From Rhodoferax sp. (GTDB lineage: Bacteria; Pseudomonadota; Gammaproteobacteria; Burkholderiales; Burkholderiaceae_C): DNA of 7,531 bases. The notes beneath the pieces are model-generated. The model was not told where the DNA came from and made no database searches. It saw only the letters and a list, made by a program, of their open reading frames with translations. Both the position numbers and the translations under genes were made by a program. Location of the stretch: positions 1-7,531 of the forward strand of contig JAKFXU010000503.1 in the NCBI GenBank assembly GCA_021731215.1. The letters run 5' to 3'. This document shows, piece by piece, positions 5,744 through 7,531 of the stretch. How positions within the stretch are numbered: the stretch's first letter is position 1; every line of letters starts with the position of its first letter.

Positions 5744-6163
5744 ATGACTAGCTTTATACAGCCCAACTACCCGGCCCAGCATCTGGGCGTCGCCCGCATC
5801 GAGTCGGCAGTGGATGCGGTGCGCCGGATGCGCCGGGGCTTTGACAGCACCAAAGGGCTGAGCGCCATGTTGCTGGCGGCGATGGTGTCGGCCCTGATTG
5901 TGGTGGCGGAGCAGTTGATTGACACCTGGGCCGACGGGCATTTGATGCTGGCCTGGATCGCCCTGTGGTTGATCGGCTTTGCTGCCTTGGCCGTGTTTGC
6001 AGGCGCGGCACGCAAGTTGGCGGTCACTGCGGTGAGCGCGCTTGACGCCTGGTCCGAGCGCGTTGGGCAAGCCCGCGCTGACGCGCGCCTGTGGGCGATT
6101 GCCAAAAGCGACCCCCGGGTGATGGCGGACTTGGTTGCCGCCAAGGCGCGCAACGAGCACTGA
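5744..6163 (+). CDS. Conserved hypothetical membrane protein with two transmembrane helices
   Basis: I do not recognise a characterised family. The 139-residue product has a hydrophilic N-terminus, two predicted membrane helices (about 39-59, GLSAMLLAAMVSALIVVAEQ; and about 67-88, LMLAWIALWLIGFAALAVFA) and a charged C-terminal region. The latter contains ARADARLWAIAKSDPRVMADL (about 110-130), which looks like an amphipathic helix. Positive charges (RRMRR) just before helix 1 suggest a cytoplasmic N-terminus, and the even number of helices would put the C-terminus inside too. The start is supported by AAGGA seven bases before the ATG and by the promoter at 5665-5693. It ends with tandem stops TGA TAA. 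It is divergent from a LysR regulator, so it may be under that control. The function is unknown. Confidence 0.85.
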   Translation: MTSFIQPNYPAQHLGVARIESAVDAVRRMRRGFDSTKGLSAMLLAAMVSALIVVAEQLIDTWADGHLMLAWIALWLIGFAALAVFAGAARKLAVTAVSALDAWSERVGQARADARLWAIAKSDPRVMADLVAAKARNEH

Positions 6164-6178
6164 TAAACACCGGGTTCA

Positions 6179-6192
6179 GCCGCAGGCGCGGC
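6179..6192. terminator. Short G/C hairpin between convergent genes
   Basis: GCCGC (6179-6183) pairs perfectly with GCGGC (6188-6192) across a four-base loop in the 46-base gap between the convergent membrane-protein genes. No T run follows on either strand, so it may be a weak or factor-dependent terminator, or chance in G/C-rich DNA. Confidence 0.25.
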
Positions 6193-6209
6193 CGGCCCCT
6201 GCCAGCCCA

Positions 6210-6350
6210 TCAGGCCATTGAGACGGCAATGAAGGCGAGCAAAAACATCAGCACGGCACCGACCAAGGGCAACACCAGTGGTATCACGGGTACGATGGCT
6301 TCCAGCGCGTCTTTTTCGGGAGCTGGCGCGTCGGGTATGGGCTGGGACAT
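6210..6350 (-). CDS. Small single-helix membrane protein, 46 residues, function unknown
   Basis: This 46-residue product begins MSQPIPDAPAPEKDALEAIV and continues with one long hydrophobic segment (about residues 19-45: IVPVIPLVLPLVGAVLMFLLAFIAVSMA). It therefore has a short Pro/Asp/Glu-rich soluble tail and a single membrane helix at its C-terminus. The start at 6348-6350 is supported by AAGGA six bases upstream; the frame is open further but loses character there. It lies 99 bases downstream of the threonine ammonia-lyase gene on the same strand, so it could be read from that transcript or from its own promoter (TAAAAT at 6388-6393 on the minus strand is a possible -10). Hydrophobic composition plus a clean ribosome-binding site make it a likely real gene. 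It resembles no characterised small protein that I can name. Confidence 0.75.
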   Translation of the reverse strand: MSQPIPDAPAPEKDALEAIVPVIPLVLPLVGAVLMFLLAFIAVSMA

Positions 6351-6449
6351 GGTAATTCCTTGGGTTTTGAGATTCGCAGCAGGGTGAATTTTAACCAGCC
6401 GTTCGCCATTGCCTGCAGTTTTTGATCCAAGGCCGGGGCACACATCAGC

Positions 6450-7531
6450 TCAGTGAACCACTTGCGCCTCCAGCCCGACCTGCAGCAACGCGGCCAGTAC
6501 GTCGGCGATGTGCTGCGGCCCGCGCGTCTGGATCACCAACTCCACCTCGACATTCTGCGCCGCCAGCGTGGTGAAGGCACGCTGGTGATGTACCTCGTCG
6601 ATGTTGGCGCCGGCTGCGGCCACGGTGGCGGTGATTTTGGCCAGCGTGCCGGGCACGTCGCGGGCGCTGACGCGAATGCGCGCCAGCCGGCCGGCGCGCA
6701 CCATGCCGCGTTCGATGATCGCCGCCAGCAGCAGCGGGTCGATATTGCCGCCACTCAGCACCAGCCCCACGCGTTTGCCCTTGAAGCGTTCGGGGTACTT
6801 GAGCAGCGCGGCCAGCCCGGCGGCACCGGCACCTTCCACCAGCGTCTTCTCCACTTCCAGCAGCATGACGATGGCCTGTTCGATATCGCCTTCGTCCACC
6901 AGCACCAGATCGTCGACCAGGCGCGCGATGATGGCCTGTGTAATTTTGCCCGGTGTGCCCACGGCAATGCCTTCGGCGATGCTGCTGCTGCCCTGCGGGT
7001 AGTGCGTGCCCTTGATGGCATTGACCATGGCCGGAAAACGCGCGCTTTGCACGCCAATGATTTCAATCCCAGGCTGCAGCGCCTTGGCCGCCGTGGCCAT
7101 GCCCGCAATCAGCCCGCCGCCGCCGACCGACACCACCAGCGTGTCGAGGTCGGGCACGTCCTGCAGCATTTCCAGCGCCACCGTGCCCTGGCCCGCCACC
7201 ACGTCGGCATCATCGTAGGGGTGAACGAACACCAGTTGTTGCTGCTCTGCCAGCAGCAGGGCGTGGGCACGCGCCTCCTCCAGTGTATCGCCGTGCAACA
7301 CAATCTCGGCGCCAAAGCCACGCGTGCGTTCCACTTTGACGCCGGGCGTGAAGCGCGGCATCACGATCACGGCGCGCAGCCCGAGCCGCTGGGCATGGTA
7401 AGCCACGCCTTGCGCGTGGTTGCCCGCGCTCATGGCGATGACACCGCGTTGTCGCTCTTGCGCCGTGAGCTGCGCCAGCTTGTTGCAGGCGCCGCGCTCC
7501 TTGAACGAGGCAGTGAACTGCAGATTTTCGA
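6450..7531 (-). CDS. ilvA: Threonine ammonia-lyase with C-terminal ACT domain (partial, 5' end beyond right edge)
   Basis: The visible 359 codons cover all but roughly the first 45 residues of a fold-type II PLP enzyme that converts threonine to 2-oxobutanoate and ammonia, usually the first step of isoleucine synthesis. The PLP lysine lies in SFKERGA (codon 7500-7502, the tenth full visible codon), followed by MSAGNHAQGVA. The phosphate-binding loop SVGGGGLIAG and the C-terminal SGGNID motif are intact. The last 75 or so residues (RIRVSARDVPGTLAKI to VVH) form one ACT domain, as in the roughly 400-residue 'medium' form rather than the long two-ACT biosynthetic enzyme. Allosteric control by an amino acid through ACT is likely. 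A related activity on serine or hydroxyaspartate cannot be excluded. It is cytoplasmic, and the gene ends 99 bases before the small membrane-protein gene. Confidence 0.93.
   Translation of the reverse strand, partial: ENLQFTASFKERGACNKLAQLTAQERQRGVIAMSAGNHAQGVAYHAQRLGLRAVIVMPRFTPGVKVERTRGFGAEIVLHGDTLEEARAHALLLAEQQQLVFVHPYDDADVVAGQGTVALEMLQDVPDLDTLVVSVGGGGLIAGMATAAKALQPGIEIIGVQSARFPAMVNAIKGTHYPQGSSSIAEGIAVGTPGKITQAIIARLVDDLVLVDEGDIEQAIVMLLEVEKTLVEGAGAAGLAALLKYPERFKGKRVGLVLSGGNIDPLLLAAIIERGMVRAGRLARIRVSARDVPGTLAKITATVAAAGANIDEVHHQRAFTTLAAQNVEVELVIQTRGPQHIADVLAALLQVGLEAQVVH

Overview
The window is GC-rich chromosomal DNA that looks like a betaproteobacterium of the order Burkholderiales. My best guess is the family Comamonadaceae (Rhodoferax/Polaromonas/Acidovorax-like). 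The grounds are codon and base composition, the style of the encoded proteins, and an intergenic C/G-hairpin element of a kind I recall from that family. This placement is inference; no rRNA or other marker gene is present. I see no tRNA or rRNA gene, CRISPR array, insertion sequence or prophage.

Layout. (1) 1-1914, minus strand: a tightly overlapping operon amrB-amrA-amrS, the 'AmmeMemoRadiSam' triad (MEMO1-like protein, AMMECR1 protein, radical SAM enzyme). The last gene is cut by the left edge. (2) 1915-2154: a 240-bp divergent intergenic region holding a hexanucleotide microsatellite (seven perfect TCAGCG units plus one degenerate unit) and an AT-rich promoter zone. (3) 2155-3069, plus strand: an ArgP-type LysR regulator. 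(4) 3070-3190: a convergent gap with a strong C/G hairpin that seems to be part of a dispersed repeat. (5) 3191-3610, minus: a universal stress protein. (6) 3734-5616, minus: a LysR-family regulator followed 35 bp later by a metallophosphoesterase. (7) 5617-5743: a divergent promoter region in which the two predicted promoters share their -35 positions. (8) 5744-6163, plus: a two-helix membrane protein of unknown function. (9) 6210-6350, minus: a 46-residue single-helix membrane protein. (10) 6450-7531, minus: a threonine ammonia-lyase with a C-terminal ACT domain, cut by the right edge.

How the parts may work together. The amr operon is the one multigene system here. Its three families occur together in many bacteria and archaea, and as far as I know the reaction they carry out is not established. 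The microsatellite lies between this operon and argP, so changes in repeat number could alter transcription of either one. ArgP in related bacteria usually sits beside a LysE/ArgO amino-acid exporter gene; here its divergent neighbour is amrB. The second LysR regulator may control the divergent membrane-protein gene, itself, and the downstream phosphoesterase. The remaining genes look like ordinary housekeeping or stress functions.
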